From Pseudaestuariivita sp. (GTDB taxonomy: Bacteria > Pseudomonadota > Alphaproteobacteria > Rhodobacterales > Rhodobacteraceae): a stretch of DNA of 6,325 nt. The notes beneath the pieces are model-generated. The model did not search any database. It was given only the letters and a program-made list of their open reading frames with translations, and was not told where the DNA came from. Positions within the stretch are counted from its first letter, which is position 1, and every line of letters starts with the position of its first letter. The DNA is taken from assembly GCA_020629995.1 (NCBI GenBank), contig JAHDCH010000157.1, positions 1-6,325 on the forward strand. Reading direction: 5' to 3'. A program made the position numbers and the translations under genes. Positions 5,997-6,325 of this stretch are shown one piece after another.

Positions 5997-6325
5997 TCGA
6001 ACATCGCAACCAGATCGCTGGTCTGGCGCTCGTTCAGATCGTCGAAATGCGCCTCCAGGAAACGGCCCGCCGCGGTGCGGCCCGCGCTGCGCAATTCGGA
6101 CAAGACGCTGGGCACCGGGATGATCTTGGTCGCGACGGTCAGCTCCTGCATCAATGCGTCATCTGCGATCATGTGGATGCGCGGCGACTTCATCGCCTTG
6201 GCGTCGATCTTGCCAGCCCCGGTCAAGCGCTGCACGAAATTGATCGCCCGCAGCTCGCGCAGGAGCGACGAGTTGAAGCTGATCTCGTTCAGCCGGTTGT
6301 GGATGTCCTGCGGCGTGCGCGGCAC
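5993..6325 (-). CDS. Patatin-like phospholipase family protein, C-terminal fragment
   Basis: The last 110 residues of a gene whose 5' end lies beyond the right edge; the frame is open at 6325, and the GTG there is most likely an internal valine rather than the start. The segment RLNEISFNSSLLRELRAINFVQRL is characteristic of the C-terminal region (DUF3734) found in alphaproteobacterial patatin-like phospholipases. That would make the whole protein a probable lipid acyl hydrolase using a Ser-Asp dyad, with the GxSxG catalytic site outside the window. Downstream are IHMIADDALMQEL and a helical end LNERQTSDLVAMFD. Its TAG stop shares CTAG with the stop of the convergent DUF502 gene. The family call rests on recognition of the C-terminus alone. 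Confidence 0.75.
   Translation of the reverse strand: MPRTPQDIHNRLNEISFNSSLLRELRAINFVQRLTGAGKIDAKAMKSPRIHMIADDALMQELTVATKIIPVPSVLSELRSAGRTAAGRFLEAHFDDLNERQTSDLVAMFD

Noticed and set aside
6323..6325. GTG at the right edge as the start of a 110-residue protein
   Set aside because: The sequence is the C-terminal end of a larger patatin-like family protein and the frame is open at the window edge.

Overview
The window looks like an ordinary chromosomal segment of a GC-rich alphaproteobacterium, most likely Rhodobacteraceae (Roseobacter/Rhodobacter relatives). This rests on recognised protein families and style (GC-rich codons, the Ala/Glu tail of S2, the form of the DUF502 protein and of the patatin-like C-terminus), not on a database search. 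No phage, insertion sequence, CRISPR array, tRNA, rRNA or obvious horizontally acquired island is visible.

Layout, left to right. On the minus strand lie tsf (EF-Ts, 1-821, cut by the left edge near its C-terminus) and, upstream of it, rpsB (ribosomal protein S2, 898-1680). They form the classic rpsB-tsf operon, with a 76-nt spacer that holds a strong 9-bp hairpin. The region upstream of rpsB (1681-1897) carries a candidate sigma70-type promoter (1801-1829), a roughly 110-nt leader with possible structure next to the Shine-Dalgarno site, and a perfect 22-nt palindrome (1853-1874). Next on the minus strand is a HupE/UreJ-type membrane protein with a secretion signal (1898-3205).

A 143-bp divergent intergenic region (3206-3348) separates that gene from a plus-strand pair. 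The pair is a PfkB-family kinase (3349-4239) whose stop overlaps the start of psuG (pseudouridine-5'-phosphate glycosidase, 4236-5153). Together they give a pseudouridine salvage/catabolism module: the kinase makes pseudouridine 5'-phosphate and PsuG splits it to uracil and ribose 5-phosphate. A two-TM DUF502 membrane protein follows on the plus strand (5229-5996). It converges on the C-terminal fragment of a patatin-like phospholipase on the minus strand (5993-6325, continuing past the right edge), and the two stop codons share a CTAG.

There is no evidence for an undescribed multi-gene system. The points most worth a second look are in regulatory DNA: the perfect palindrome between the HupE-like gene and rpsB, the rpsB leader and the rpsB-tsf spacer hairpin, and the inverted repeats in the divergent promoter region.
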